A stretch of 64,000 nt of DNA from CAIXSC01 sp046349855 (GCA_046349855.1 JAXMBM010000008.1:62001-126000); one strand, 5' to 3'; shown: positions 28,070-36,690, counted from the first letter of the stretch. The notes: generated from the sequence alone by a model not told the origin. Numbers and translations: made by a program.

Positions 28070-28921
28070 TCAGTTCTGCACGATGGGGTTGGTGAGCGTG
28101 CCGATGCCGTCGATCGAGATCGACACTTCGTCGCCCGGCTGGAGGGTAAAGGTGCTGTCGGGCACGATGCCGGTGCCGGTCAACAGGAACGCTCCGTGGG
28201 GGAATGAGTTATCCCGACCCAGCCAGCCGATCAGGTCCTCGAGAGTTCGGGCCAGCTGAGCCACGCTGGTCTGCCCCTCGTACACGACCGAGCCGCCTCG
28301 GCGGATGGCCAGGGCGATCCCGATCGTCTCGCGCGGCGGCATTGCCTCGGCCAGCGTCACCCAGGGGCCGAGTCCACAGCATTGGTTGTAGACCTTGGCC
28401 TGCGGCAGGTAGAGCGGGTTTTCCCCTTCAATGTCCCGTGAGCTCATGTCGTTGCCGACGGTGAAGCCGACCAGCCGCAGGCGGGAATCGAGCACCAGCG
28501 TGAATTCGGGCTCGGGGACGTTCCAGGTCGCGTCGGCGCGAATCCGGAGCGGCTGCCCGGGGCCCGACACGCGGTGCGGATTGGCTTTGAAGAACAGTTC
28601 GGGGCGGGGCGAAACATAGACGCGGTCATAGCACGAGGCGGCCGCGGCCGACTCTTCCATCCGCGCCGAACGGCTCCGCTTGTACGTCACGCCCGCCGCC
28701 CAGACTTCCTGCTGGTCGATCGGCGGGAGCAGCGTCACGGAGGCCAGGGGGACCGCCTGGGACGGCACCGCCAGCTCGGCCGCCCGCTGTGCTGGCGAGG
28801 CGGCTTCCAGCACCTGAGCAAGCGTCAGAGTGCCTCCCTGGGAATCGAGCGGGATGATCTGATCCCCGACCACCTGTCCCACTCGGACCACTCCCGCAGC
28901 AACGTATTTGGCAAGTTTCAT
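28070..28921 (-). CDS. FAH-family protein, probable 2-keto-3-deoxy-pentonate dehydratase
   Basis: A 283-residue fumarylacetoacetate hydrolase-fold enzyme. The metal-binding acidic motif is seen in VPEPEFTLVLDS, followed by GFTVGNDMSSRDIEGENPLYLPQAKVYNQC (split by family: NDMSSRDIE and AKVYNQC). Within the fold these features suit 2-keto-3-deoxy-arabinonate/xylonate dehydratases (KdaD/XylX type), which make 2-oxoglutarate semialdehyde. The next gene downstream encodes the matching aldehyde dehydrogenase. Alternative members are acylpyruvases and hydroxyhepta-2,4-diene isomerases; gene context favours the dehydratase. Confidence 0.83.
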   Translation of the reverse strand: MKLAKYVAAGVVRVGQVVGDQIIPLDSQGGTLTLAQVLEAASPAQRAAELAVPSQAVPLASVTLLPPIDQQEVWAAGVTYKRSRSARMEESAAAASCYDRVYVSPRPELFFKANPHRVSGPGQPLRIRADATWNVPEPEFTLVLDSRLRLVGFTVGNDMSSRDIEGENPLYLPQAKVYNQCCGLGPWVTLAEAMPPRETIGIALAIRRGGSVVYEGQTSVAQLARTLEDLIGWLGRDNSFPHGAFLLTGTGIVPDSTFTLQPGDEVSISIDGIGTLTNPIVQN

Positions 28922-28945
28922 GGTTCGTTCAAGGCAGGTTCGAAC

Positions 28946-29389
28946 TCAGGGGCCGCTACTATCTTCCATTTTCTGGATGTACTGCCGCAGCCGCTCATTC
29001 TCGTCGGTGACGTCTTTGAGTCGCAGCATGTTGGCCACGCGCTTCAGCAGTTCCACTTTGTTGACGGGCTTCGAGAGAAAGTCGTCGGTGCCGGCCGCCA
29101 CCGCCCGCTCGATGTCCCCCAGCTCGTTGAGGGCGGTCACCATGAGCACCATGATGCGCCGCGTGGCCGGATCCTGCTTCAGTTTCTTGCAGACCTCGAA
29201 GCCGCTCAACTTGGGCATCATGATGTCGAGCAGGATGAGATCGGGGCGGAACGACTTGACCTTCTCGAGCGTGTCCTGCCCGTCGACCGCAATCTCCGTA
29301 TCGCATTCCACTCCGGCCAGGTACGCTTCCAGCAGCTCCCGATTGGCCTGATTGTCGTCGGCGATCAGAATCCGGTTCGCACTTCCCAT
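28946..29389 (-). CDS. Response regulator (receiver domain only)
   Basis: A 147-residue CheY-like receiver with a C-terminal helix. ILIADDNQANRELL carries the acidic pair, LILLDIMMPKLSG has the phospho-accepting Asp, and LSKPVNKVELLKRV contains the conserved Lys. The last 25 residues (DENERLRQYIQKMED) look like a coiled coil and could mediate dimerisation. The start at 29389 is supported by GAGGGAG 7 bases upstream; a possible earlier ATG at 29413 has no site. There is no cognate histidine kinase in the window. It probably acts by protein contact, not DNA binding. Confidence 0.92.
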   Translation of the reverse strand: MGSANRILIADDNQANRELLEAYLAGVECDTEIAVDGQDTLEKVKSFRPDLILLDIMMPKLSGFEVCKKLKQDPATRRIMVLMVTALNELGDIERAVAAGTDDFLSKPVNKVELLKRVANMLRLKDVTDENERLRQYIQKMEDSSGP

Positions 29390-29468
29390 GCTGACTCCCT
29401 CGTGACGGAACAACGCAGCGCCCGACCGATTGCGAATCGGTCCTCATTTCTGCCCCGTCCGCGCCGCG

Positions 29469-29474
29469 ATTATA
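29469..29474 (-). promoter_or_regulatory. Possible -10 box for the response regulator
   Basis: TATAAT reads leftward about 80 bases before the response regulator ATG. No convincing -35 is present, so it is only a candidate. Confidence 0.35.
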
Positions 29475-29508
29475 GGGGACAATCGCTCTTCCGGGTATCC
29501 GAGCCCGT

Positions 29509-30756
29509 TCATTCGGCGGCGGCTGCCGGCACCGGAAAATGCTGGCACAGTTCCGAAACCTCGCGGCGAATGCGGGCATGGATGGCCGCGTCGTCGGCGT
29601 GGCGGAGGGCGTCGAGCATCCAGGCGCCGACCTGCCGCATCTGCTCGGGGCCCATGCCGCGGGTGGTCAAGGCCGGCGTCCCGACGCGGACGCCCGACGG
29701 ATCCATCGGTTTCCGCTCGTCGTACGGAATCATGTTCTTGTTCACGGTGATGCCGCAGCGGTCGAGGGCCGCTTCGGCAATCTTGCCGCCGATCCCCAGC
29801 CCCGTGACGTCGACCAGCATCAGGTGGTTGTCCGTGCCCCCCGACACCAGCCGCAACCCGCCCGCCAGCAGCGTGTCGGCCAGCGTCCGGGCATTGTCGA
29901 TGATCCGCTGAGCGTACCCGCGGAATTCGGGTCGCAAGGCCTCGCCGAAACATACCGCCTTGCCGGCGATGACATGCATCAGCGGGCCACCCTGCAGCCC
30001 GGGGAACACATTGCGGTCGATATCCTTGGCGTAGGCTTCTCGGCACAGCACCAGGCCGGCCCGCGGCCCGCGCAGCGTCTTGTGCGTGGTGGTCGTGACA
30101 AAGTCGGCCACGGGGACCGGGTTCGGATGCAGGCCGGCCGCCACCAACCCCGCATAATGCGCCATGTCGACAAACAGCCGCGCCCCCACCTCGCGGGCAA
30201 TTTCGGCAAACGTCTCGTGCGGAATGATCCGCGGATAGGCGCTGGCCCCCGCCACGATCAGCTTGGGCCGGTGCTCCCGCGCCAGCCGCGCCACCTGATC
30301 GAAGTCGATGCGGTGCGTGTCGCGTGTGACGCCGTAATGGTGGAAATGGTAGAGTCGGCCGGAGACGTTGAGCTTCATGCCGTGGGTCAGGTGACCACCA
30401 TGGGCCAAGTCGAGCCCCAGGACGGAGTCTCCCGGTTCCAGGGCGGTCAGATAGACCGCCTGATTGGCCTGCGAGCCGGCATGCGGCTGCACATTGGCGT
30501 GTTCGGCCCCGAACAGTTGTCGAGCCCGGTTCCGCGCCAGGTCTTCGACCACGTCCACGTGCTCGCAACCGCCATAGTACCGCCGCCCCGGATAGCCCTC
30601 CGCGTACTTGTTCGTCAGCACGCTGCCCACCGCCTGCATCACGGCCAGGCTGGTGTAGTTCTCGCTGGCGATCATCTCCAGTCCGTCGGCCTGCCGATGC
30701 GCCTCCGCATGCACGGCCGCCCACACTTCGGGGTCCTGTTGAGCAAGTACGTTCAT
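29509..30756 (-). CDS. glyA: Serine hydroxymethyltransferase
   Basis: A 415-residue PLP enzyme that interconverts serine and glycine with tetrahydrofolate, supplying one-carbon units. Characteristic motifs are LEMIASENYTS (27-37), YAEGYPGRRYYGGCEHVD, and the PLP-lysine segment TTTTHKTLRGPRAG (Lys226). The length matches bacterial GlyA. The ATG at 30756 has GAGG 7 bases upstream; the longer frame to 31503 overlaps a sigma factor gene in antisense and is not used. It diverges from the sigma factor-kinase pair and may supply methyl units to the same pool as the corrinoid locus. Confidence 0.96.
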   Translation of the reverse strand: MNVLAQQDPEVWAAVHAEAHRQADGLEMIASENYTSLAVMQAVGSVLTNKYAEGYPGRRYYGGCEHVDVVEDLARNRARQLFGAEHANVQPHAGSQANQAVYLTALEPGDSVLGLDLAHGGHLTHGMKLNVSGRLYHFHHYGVTRDTHRIDFDQVARLAREHRPKLIVAGASAYPRIIPHETFAEIAREVGARLFVDMAHYAGLVAAGLHPNPVPVADFVTTTTHKTLRGPRAGLVLCREAYAKDIDRNVFPGLQGGPLMHVIAGKAVCFGEALRPEFRGYAQRIIDNARTLADTLLAGGLRLVSGGTDNHLMLVDVTGLGIGGKIAEAALDRCGITVNKNMIPYDERKPMDPSGVRVGTPALTTRGMGPEQMRQVGAWMLDALRHADDAAIHARIRREVSELCQHFPVPAAAAE

Positions 30757-30990
30757 CGGTGCCTCACGAGGTCGTCTGCGGGAATCGCGGCATTGTAGGA
30801 GAGAGTGGCCTCGAGGGGCAGGGCGCGGCCGTCCTCCGCCCCTTCCCCTAGGGGGAAACGACGGCGGACCCGGTCCGGGTCGCGGGTGGGATGGCTCGAT
30901 CCCACGGTTGGCCCTCCGGCCTGGCCCTCCGGCCTGTGGTCCTCCCCGCCGCCCCTCCCGCCTGGGCCTCCCGCCTTCCGCGGGGGGCAC

Positions 30991-30996
30991 TATACT
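30991..30996 (+). promoter_or_regulatory. -10 box implying a leaderless sigma-factor mRNA
   Basis: TATACT lies only 7 bases before the ATG at 31003, so a start at the usual distance would fall on or next to the initiation codon. There is no ribosome site. The -35 region is weak. Confidence 0.4.
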
Positions 30997-31002
30997 GGCG
31001 GC

Positions 31003-31641
31003 ATGTGGCCCGCTTCCGATCAGACTCAGGAACTCCTGGCCGGTGCCCAGGCGGGGGACGATGAGGCCGTCAATCGGCTCATGGAACGCCACCGCGACGG
31101 CGTCCGCCGGCTCGTCCAGCTGCGGCTCGACCAGCGTATCCAGCGGCGCGTCGACGTGAGCGACGTGGTGCAGGAGGTACTGGTCGAGGCGCATCGGCGG
31201 CTCCGCGACTACCTGCGCCAGCCCACGCTTTCGTTTCATCTCTGGCTCCGGCAGATCACACGGGACCGGATCATCGACGCGCATCGCCGCCACCGCGTGT
31301 CGGGCAAGCGCAGCGTCGACCGGGAACAGCCGGTCCAGGGAGGCGGCTTCGACGATCGTTCCACGCAGGACCTCGCCGCGCAGCTCTGCGATCCCGAACT
31401 CACCCCCGCGTCGGCGGCCGTGCAGCGGGAGATGGCGCGGCGCGTGACCGAAGCCGTCCACCAACTCGGCGAACAGGACTTCGAAATCATTTCGATGCGG
31501 CACTACGAGCAGTTGTCCAATCAGGACGTGGCGCAGGCACTCGGGTTGAGTGAACCGGCGGCCAGCATGCGGTACCTGCGCGCGGTGCGTCGTCTGCGAG
31601 CGCTCCTGGGGGGCGAGGGGTCGGCCGAGGGCGCGCCGTGA
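31003..31641 (+). CDS. ECF-family RNA polymerase sigma factor (planctomycete type)
   Basis: A 212-residue sigma-70 family regulator. Region 2 includes RVDVSDVVQEVLVEAHRRL and SFHLWLRQITRDRIIDAHRRH; region 4 has QLSNQDVAQALGLSEPAASMRYLRAVRRLR, a helix-turn-helix. The pattern resembles the large planctomycete-specific ECF groups that pair with Ser/Thr kinases. The ATG at 31003 is chosen because the longer frame adds only Pro/Gly-rich noise. The stop overlaps the kinase start (GTGA), so the two are translationally coupled, and the kinase probably controls this sigma factor; that is inference. Confidence 0.9.
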   Translation: MWPASDQTQELLAGAQAGDDEAVNRLMERHRDGVRRLVQLRLDQRIQRRVDVSDVVQEVLVEAHRRLRDYLRQPTLSFHLWLRQITRDRIIDAHRRHRVSGKRSVDREQPVQGGGFDDRSTQDLAAQLCDPELTPASAAVQREMARRVTEAVHQLGEQDFEIISMRHYEQLSNQDVAQALGLSEPAASMRYLRAVRRLRALLGGEGSAEGAP

Positions 31642-33371
31642 ACGAGTTGCCCGCCCAGCTCGGTCCCACGCAGTCGCCGGCCGCCGACCGCGACCAGCGT
31701 CTCGCCCTGCTGCTCACCCAGCTCTCCGACCGGCTCCGCGCCGGCGAAGCCGTATCGCTCGAGGCAGCCTGCGCGACCCATCCCGATCTGGCGGACGAAT
31801 TGCGGGAATTGTGGGGAGCGGTCCTGATTGCCGAGGCCGTGGGAAGTTCGTCCCGCAACGACTTGCCGCTCGCCCCGTCCGCCGAGGTGACCTCGTCGCA
31901 GGCCCTGTCCAGCTGGCGAACCCCCAGTTCCACCGGCTCGGGAGACACGGTCCACGCGCTGCCGGTTCTCCCCTGCGTATGCGGTGATTACGAACTGCTG
32001 GAAGAGATCGGACACGGCGGCATGGGGGTCGTGTATCGGGCGTGGCAGTCCAGTCTGAACCGGGAAGTGGCGGTCAAGATGATGCTTCCCGGCAAGCTGG
32101 TGCGGGACGCCGATGTGGCCCGCTTCCGAGCCGAAGCCGAGGCGGCCGCGGGGCTCCATCATCCGGGCATCGTTCCCGTGTATGACGTGGCCGACTGGGA
32201 GGGGCGGCCGCTGTTCAGCATGAAATACGTGCCCGGCGAAACACTCGCCCAGCGACTCGCCGCCGGACCGCTGCCGCCGCGCGAAGCGGCCCGGATCCTG
32301 GCGGCGGTCAGCCGCGCCGTGCACTATGCTCATCAGCGCGGCGTGCTGCACCGCGATCTGAAACCATCCAACATCCTGCTGGATGTCGACGGTCAGCCAC
32401 ACATCACCGATTTCGGGCTGGCCAAGCAGGTCTCGGACGCCACCAGCCTCACGCGGACCGGAGCGGTCCTGGGCACTCCCGCCTACATGGCTCCCGAACA
32501 GGCCGCGGGCGCGCGGGGGGAAGTGGGGCCGGGGGTCGACATCTACAGCCTGGGCTCGATCCTCTACCACATGCTCACCGGCCGGCCGCCCTTTCAAGCA
32601 GCCTCGCCCGTCGACACCCTGCTGCTTCTGCTCGAACAGGATCCCGCACCGCCGCGGTTGATCAATCCCAAGGTCGATTCGGAACTCGAACTGATCGCAC
32701 TCCGCTGCCTGCAGAAGCCGCCCGATCTCCGCTATGTGTCGGCCGCCGCCCTCGCCGACGACCTCGAAGCCTATCTCCAGGACGAACCGATTTCGGCTCG
32801 TACGGGGCGCTTCGGTCAACTCATCTCCCGCCTCTTCCGCGAAACGCATCATGCGCCGCTGCTGGAGAACTGGGGACTGCTGTGGATGTGGCACAGCCTG
32901 GCCCTGGTGGTCGTCTGCCTGCTGACCAACGGCATGTACCTGTGGGGGGACCGCAATCGCTGGCACTATGCCGGCCTGTGGACGGTCGCCTTGTGGGGCT
33001 GGGCCTGCGTGTTCTGGTTCCTGCGGCGGCGCATCGGGCCGGTCACCTTTGTCGAACGCCAGATCGCGCACCTGTGGGGCGGCAGCATCATCGGCATCGG
33101 TCTGCTGTTCCCGCTCGAATCCTGGCTCGGACTCGACGTCCTCACCCTGTCCCCCGTCCTGGCCCTGATCATGGGACTGGTGTTCCTCGCCAAGGCCGCC
33201 ATCCTCTCCGGCGCGTTCTACATCCAGTCCGCCGCCATGTTCATCACGGCCGCCGCCATGGCCTACTGGCCCAACGAGGCTCACCTGATCTTCGGCGCCG
33301 TATCGGCCCTCAGCTTTTTCATCCCCGGCTGGAAGTACCATCGCCAGAAAATGCGCCTCGTCCCGACCTGA
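31638..33371 (+). CDS. Membrane Ser/Thr protein kinase coupled to the sigma factor
   Basis: A 577-residue kinase from a GTG start that overlaps the sigma factor stop by 4 bp. The kinase domain (about 117-380) has GHGGMG (125-130), Lys147, HRDLKPSN (238-245), DFGLAK (258-263) and MAPEQA. The last 180 residues carry about six hydrophobic segments (for example LALVVVCLLTNGMYLWG and FITAAAMAYWP), so it is a polytopic membrane kinase. Residues 1-110 contain a helix that may contact the sigma factor. It probably phosphorylates or sequesters its coupled sigma factor on a membrane signal. Confidence 0.9.
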   Translation: MNELPAQLGPTQSPAADRDQRLALLLTQLSDRLRAGEAVSLEAACATHPDLADELRELWGAVLIAEAVGSSSRNDLPLAPSAEVTSSQALSSWRTPSSTGSGDTVHALPVLPCVCGDYELLEEIGHGGMGVVYRAWQSSLNREVAVKMMLPGKLVRDADVARFRAEAEAAAGLHHPGIVPVYDVADWEGRPLFSMKYVPGETLAQRLAAGPLPPREAARILAAVSRAVHYAHQRGVLHRDLKPSNILLDVDGQPHITDFGLAKQVSDATSLTRTGAVLGTPAYMAPEQAAGARGEVGPGVDIYSLGSILYHMLTGRPPFQAASPVDTLLLLLEQDPAPPRLINPKVDSELELIALRCLQKPPDLRYVSAAALADDLEAYLQDEPISARTGRFGQLISRLFRETHHAPLLENWGLLWMWHSLALVVVCLLTNGMYLWGDRNRWHYAGLWTVALWGWACVFWFLRRRIGPVTFVERQIAHLWGGSIIGIGLLFPLESWLGLDVLTLSPVLALIMGLVFLAKAAILSGAFYIQSAAMFITAAAMAYWPNEAHLIFGAVSALSFFIPGWKYHRQKMRLVPT

Positions 33372-33484
33372 GGCACCGCACCACCTGCCGGCCGAACGCC
33401 GCCACCGGCATGCCGCCCGCGGAATGCTGCCCGTCTCCGCATGGGATCGAGGGACAAGCCCGTCACCACGAGAGCTCGGTCAAC

Positions 33485-33592
33485 ACTTCGATTTCGAGTA
33501 CGACCGACTTCCCGTCCGTCGATGGAGGTCGTCCGCCACGGACAGGCAATCGGCGATACGGTGAGGCAACCCGCAGCCCTGGGTTGGATCGA
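33485..33592. repeat. REP-like intergenic element, copy A
   Basis: About 107 bp in the gap between convergent kinase and sulfatase genes. It shares TTCGAnTTCGnGTACGAC, GACTTCC, CCGTCG, ACGGAC and CCGCAG blocks with 57571-57678 in the same orientation. An imperfect stem (CCCGTCCGT with ACGGACAGG) may form in RNA. Confidence 0.6.
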
Positions 33593-33595
33593 ACG

Positions 33596-35035
33596 CTAAG
33601 GCTGAGTGGCCGGTCGTTGCTTCGCGCGCTGCGCTTTTTTGGCCGGCACGGAGCCGCCGTTGGGGCTGAGCGTTCGCCACCAGTCCGGCCCTTCGGCGTC
33701 GACCGCGGCGTTGTGTTGCCGGAGCTGGTCGCGGAGCGCGGCAAACCGCTCCGGCTCGGCAGCCTGCAGGTCGGTCGTTTCGCGCTCGTCGGTTCGCAGG
33801 TTGTACAGTTCGAACTCGGTCAGGTCGGCGTTGGCCAGGAGTTTCCAGTCGTCGACCCGCAGCGCGATTTTCTTGTTCGGCGCCATGTGGAGCCGCCAGA
33901 ACAGCGGCTGCGGACGTTCGACCCGCCTGGTCTCGCCCGACAGCAGTCCGAGCACATTGACGCCATCCAGCGTGCGGTCGGCCGGTGGCGACACGCCGGC
34001 AGCGGCCAGCAGCGTGGGGAACAGGTCGCTGCCGATCACCGGTTCGGTACAGATTGAACCGGGCGGAATGCGGCCGGGCCAGCGGACCAGCCCGGGCACG
34101 CGAATGCCGCCTTCGTGCAGGTCCCGCTTCCGCCCTCGCAGACCACCCGTCGATCCCCGGCCAGGCGTCCGTACGCCATCTCCCTCGGGACCGTTGTCCG
34201 AGGTGAAGACGACCAGCGTGCGGTCGGTCAACTGGAGTTCGTCGAGTGCCGCCAGCAGCTGGCCGAAGGCCGCATCCATCTGGGTCACATTGGCGTGATG
34301 TTCGCGCTGGACCTCATCCTTCAGCTGAGGATAGAGCGCCTGAAACTGCGGATCGGACTTGATCGGGTAGTGCGGTTCATGAGTCCAGACGGCCAGGAAG
34401 AACGGTCGGTTCGGATCGCGCTGCTCTTTGAGCCAGGCGATTGCTTCGCGGGCGACCAGCGGTGCCGCGTAGCCGGTCTGGCGGCCAAGCGCCTGTCCGT
34501 TGCGGACGAAGTTCGTCGGATTCTCGTGAGACGGAGCCGCATTGTTCTGCGTGGCGAGCCACCAGTCGTAACCATGATCGCCTGGCTGCGGCTGCTCCGG
34601 GCTGTTGAACTTGCCATTCAAGTGCCACTTGCCGCTGTGACAGGTCGCATAGCCCGCCTGTCTCAGCAGCTCAGGCAGCGTGACCTCGGTCGTGCGCAGA
34701 TGCAGCGGCGAGTCGGCCGCGATCCAGGTAAAGACACCATTACGATGGGGCGTACGGCCAGTAAGCAGCGCCGAGCGCGAGGGACTGCACACGGCACTGG
34801 CCGAGTAACACTGCGTCAATCGTACCCCCTGGCGGGCCATCGCATCCAGATGCGGCGTCTTGATGAGCGGATGACCGTAGCAACCCAGGTCCCCGTAACC
34901 CAGATCATCAGCCAGGAACAGGATGAGATTCGGACGGGCCGACCCTTCCGCACCCTTTGCCAACGGAGTGCTCCCGAGCAACCCGATCAGCAACCACCCC
35001 AGCCCCCATCGCGACCACCGGTGCGGACAGATCAT
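33596..35035 (-). CDS. Secreted type I sulfatase
   Basis: A 479-residue sulfatase with a signal peptide (WGLGWLLIGLLGSTPLAKG). The formylglycine motif is CSPSRSALLTGR with Cys83, and metal-binding residues include LADDLGYGD, HSGKWHLNG and FTSDNGPEGDG. The C-terminus contains LYNLRTDERETTDL, typical of arylsulfatase A-like enzymes. The ATG at 35035 is preceded by a GAGAG site; the long frame to 35827 is an artefact. It would desulfate an exported or environmental sulfate ester, the substrate unknown. A sulfatase-modifying enzyme (FGE) is needed but not present here. Confidence 0.93.
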   Translation of the reverse strand: MICPHRWSRWGLGWLLIGLLGSTPLAKGAEGSARPNLILFLADDLGYGDLGCYGHPLIKTPHLDAMARQGVRLTQCYSASAVCSPSRSALLTGRTPHRNGVFTWIAADSPLHLRTTEVTLPELLRQAGYATCHSGKWHLNGKFNSPEQPQPGDHGYDWWLATQNNAAPSHENPTNFVRNGQALGRQTGYAAPLVAREAIAWLKEQRDPNRPFFLAVWTHEPHYPIKSDPQFQALYPQLKDEVQREHHANVTQMDAAFGQLLAALDELQLTDRTLVVFTSDNGPEGDGVRTPGRGSTGGLRGRKRDLHEGGIRVPGLVRWPGRIPPGSICTEPVIGSDLFPTLLAAAGVSPPADRTLDGVNVLGLLSGETRRVERPQPLFWRLHMAPNKKIALRVDDWKLLANADLTEFELYNLRTDERETTDLQAAEPERFAALRDQLRQHNAAVDAEGPDWWRTLSPNGGSVPAKKAQRAKQRPATQP

Positions 35036-35121
35036 GGCAGATCTCTCGTTGTTCGATTCGCTGCGCCAGAGTCGGCGGAAGAACGCCGACAATCCTTGTT
35101 GGATCCAACCCGGCCGCGCAC

Positions 35122-35694
35122 TCATTCGGCCGGCGGTTCGCCGGGCAGGGGCGGAGCCTCCAAGGCGCGCATCAGCGAAGGGACGGCATCGGCCGCGGCA
35201 GGGCCGATCTGTCCCAGGGCCCGCGCGGCCGACTTGCGCACGCGCGGATCCGGGTCCTGCAGCAATTCCATCAAAGGGGGAACTGCCTTCGAGGCCCCCG
35301 GACCAATCCGCGCGAGCGTGTCGGCCGCCTGCATCCGCAACGCAGGGTCGGGACTTTGCAGGGCAGCGACCAGCGACGGGACCGCAGGCTCCCCAATCCG
35401 GCTCAACGCCACCGCCGCCGCTTCCCGCATCGTCCAGTCCTCGAAGGGCCGCACGGTAAACCGCGTGGTGATTCCATCGGAAGGTAACGGCGGCAAAGGA
35501 GTGCTTTGAGGACGAGTCGCGGTGGAAGCCCGCTGGCTCTCGCGAATCTTCTCGCGGATCGACTCCGGCAGCTGCGTCGTCCCTTTGGTACAGCCGCCAG
35601 CCAGCGCGAGGCTGCTGACCAACAGCGCGGTCAGCCAGCCACCTCGCCGGCCCGCTTCCCGAACGCGCATTTCCTGAAGCAACGTGGCATGCAT
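35122..35694 (-). CDS. HEAT-repeat lipoprotein
   Basis: A 190-residue protein with a lipoprotein signal ending in the lipobox LAGGC. Two or three HEAT/armadillo-type repeats follow (for example MREAAAVALSRIGEPAVPSLV, LRMQAADTLARIGPGASKAV, VRKSAARALGQIGPAAADAV), which usually bind proteins. Start codons at 35694 and 35670 are both possible; 35694 is chosen for its GGGAAAG site. It lies 86 bp upstream of the sulfatase on the same strand. Confidence 0.75.
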   Translation of the reverse strand: MHATLLQEMRVREAGRRGGWLTALLVSSLALAGGCTKGTTQLPESIREKIRESQRASTATRPQSTPLPPLPSDGITTRFTVRPFEDWTMREAAAVALSRIGEPAVPSLVAALQSPDPALRMQAADTLARIGPGASKAVPPLMELLQDPDPRVRKSAARALGQIGPAAADAVPSLMRALEAPPLPGEPPAE

Positions 35695-35917
35695 GGCTTT
35701 CCCAACTCCCTGTCTCCATGATGCGCTCCAATTGGCCGACAGGCAAACGCCGGGCCGAAGAGCATCCTCCGCCGCGGTCCGATTCTGTCGTGGGCCGTCG
35801 TACAACCCGCGCGATCGGCAGAGTCACAGACGGTGGGCGCGGTGAGCCCGCACCAGCACGCCGCGTCCCCGGCCGTCACAGCCACCGCGACCGCCAGCGC
35901 CGCGTGCGACGAAGACG

Positions 35918-36349
35918 TCAGCCCGCGGGCGGATCCAGGCGGACCCCGGTCACGCGTCCCACATGAGCAGCAAACACGCCCACCGACAGGCCGCTCATGA
36001 GGATCCCGGTCAATCCTTCGATCGGGCCCAGCAATCGCCAGGGAGTCGGCAGCACCACATCTCCGTAGCCAAGCGTCGTGTAGGTCACGGCGGAAAAGTA
36101 GAGCGACGTCTCCCAATCGGGGAAGCAGTGCAGTCCGTGAAAAAACACTCCCCAGACACCAATCTCGAGACCATGAATCAGCAGCAGCACCCAGGTGATG
36201 TGAATCAGTCTCTGCACGATCGGGGCGAGTCGCGTGGTGGGGAGAGGGCCGCTGGTCATCAGGCGGCGAAGCAGGAAACCGAGACCATAGGTGTGCAGGA
36301 TGACCGTCAGCGCTACCAGCAGGCTCGCGATCGCCAGGACGGAGAACAT
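35918..36349 (-). CDS. Two-pore-helix potassium channel-like protein
   Basis: A 143-residue membrane protein (Ion_trans_2 type). Three hydrophobic segments are visible (SVLAIASLLVALTVILHTYG, HITWVLLLIHGLEIGVWGV, LLGPIEGLTGILMSGLSVGV), with the selectivity-filter motif TTLGYGD between the last two. It has no RCK or other regulatory domain, so it is short for a bacterial K+ channel. GGAAAGG precedes the ATG at 36349. It diverges from the CxxCH dehydrogenase gene. Confidence 0.85.
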   Translation of the reverse strand: MFSVLAIASLLVALTVILHTYGLGFLLRRLMTSGPLPTTRLAPIVQRLIHITWVLLLIHGLEIGVWGVFFHGLHCFPDWETSLYFSAVTYTTLGYGDVVLPTPWRLLGPIEGLTGILMSGLSVGVFAAHVGRVTGVRLDPPAG

Positions 36350-36690
36350 GACACAGTACCTTTCCGGACAGCTCGCCCGCGCGGGACGCTCACGGCGGTC
36401 GTGACGCGATGCCTCCCGCGGCACGGCCACTCAGTGTAAAAGCCTGAGCCCGGACCCGTCCATGCGGCGCGGCTCGCACCCCGTGAGCCGGGCTGCACCG
36501 TCTGCGCCTCGCGCTGGCCGCCGCACCGTTCGCGCCGCACCGTTTGCGCTGCGCCCTCTGCGCCGCACCGTTCGCGCCGTGCCCGGCGACGCTTGCCACC
36601 GCCGGCCCACCACGACCAGAATGGCGGGTCGAGGGATCGACAGATCAACGCCGACCGACAAACGCTCAGCGACGCGAGAGAGGTGGCCGC
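36350..36690. other. Divergent intergenic region with a 14-bp tandem repeat
   Basis: This 341-bp gap must hold the promoters for the channel gene and the CxxCH dehydrogenase gene. It contains the degenerate tandem repeat recorded separately, and GAGAGAGGTGG just before the dehydrogenase ATG at 36691. I see no convincing RNA gene. Confidence 0.45.
36521..36576. repeat. 14-bp tandem repeat, 4 phased units
   Basis: Four adjacent units related to CCGCACCGTTCGCG (two exact at 36521 and 36563, one with TTTGCG at 36535, one more diverged at 36549), plus an isolated relative at 36493. They lie in the divergent gap and could be protein-binding sites. Confidence 0.65.

Noticed and set aside
29509..31503. 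664-codon leftward frame through glyA
   Set aside because: Only the part after 30756 matches GlyA; the rest is antisense to the sigma factor gene and has no domain.
33596..35827. 743-codon frame containing the sulfatase
   Set aside because: The sulfatase signal peptide and ribosome site begin at 35035; the extension overlaps the HEAT lipoprotein gene.
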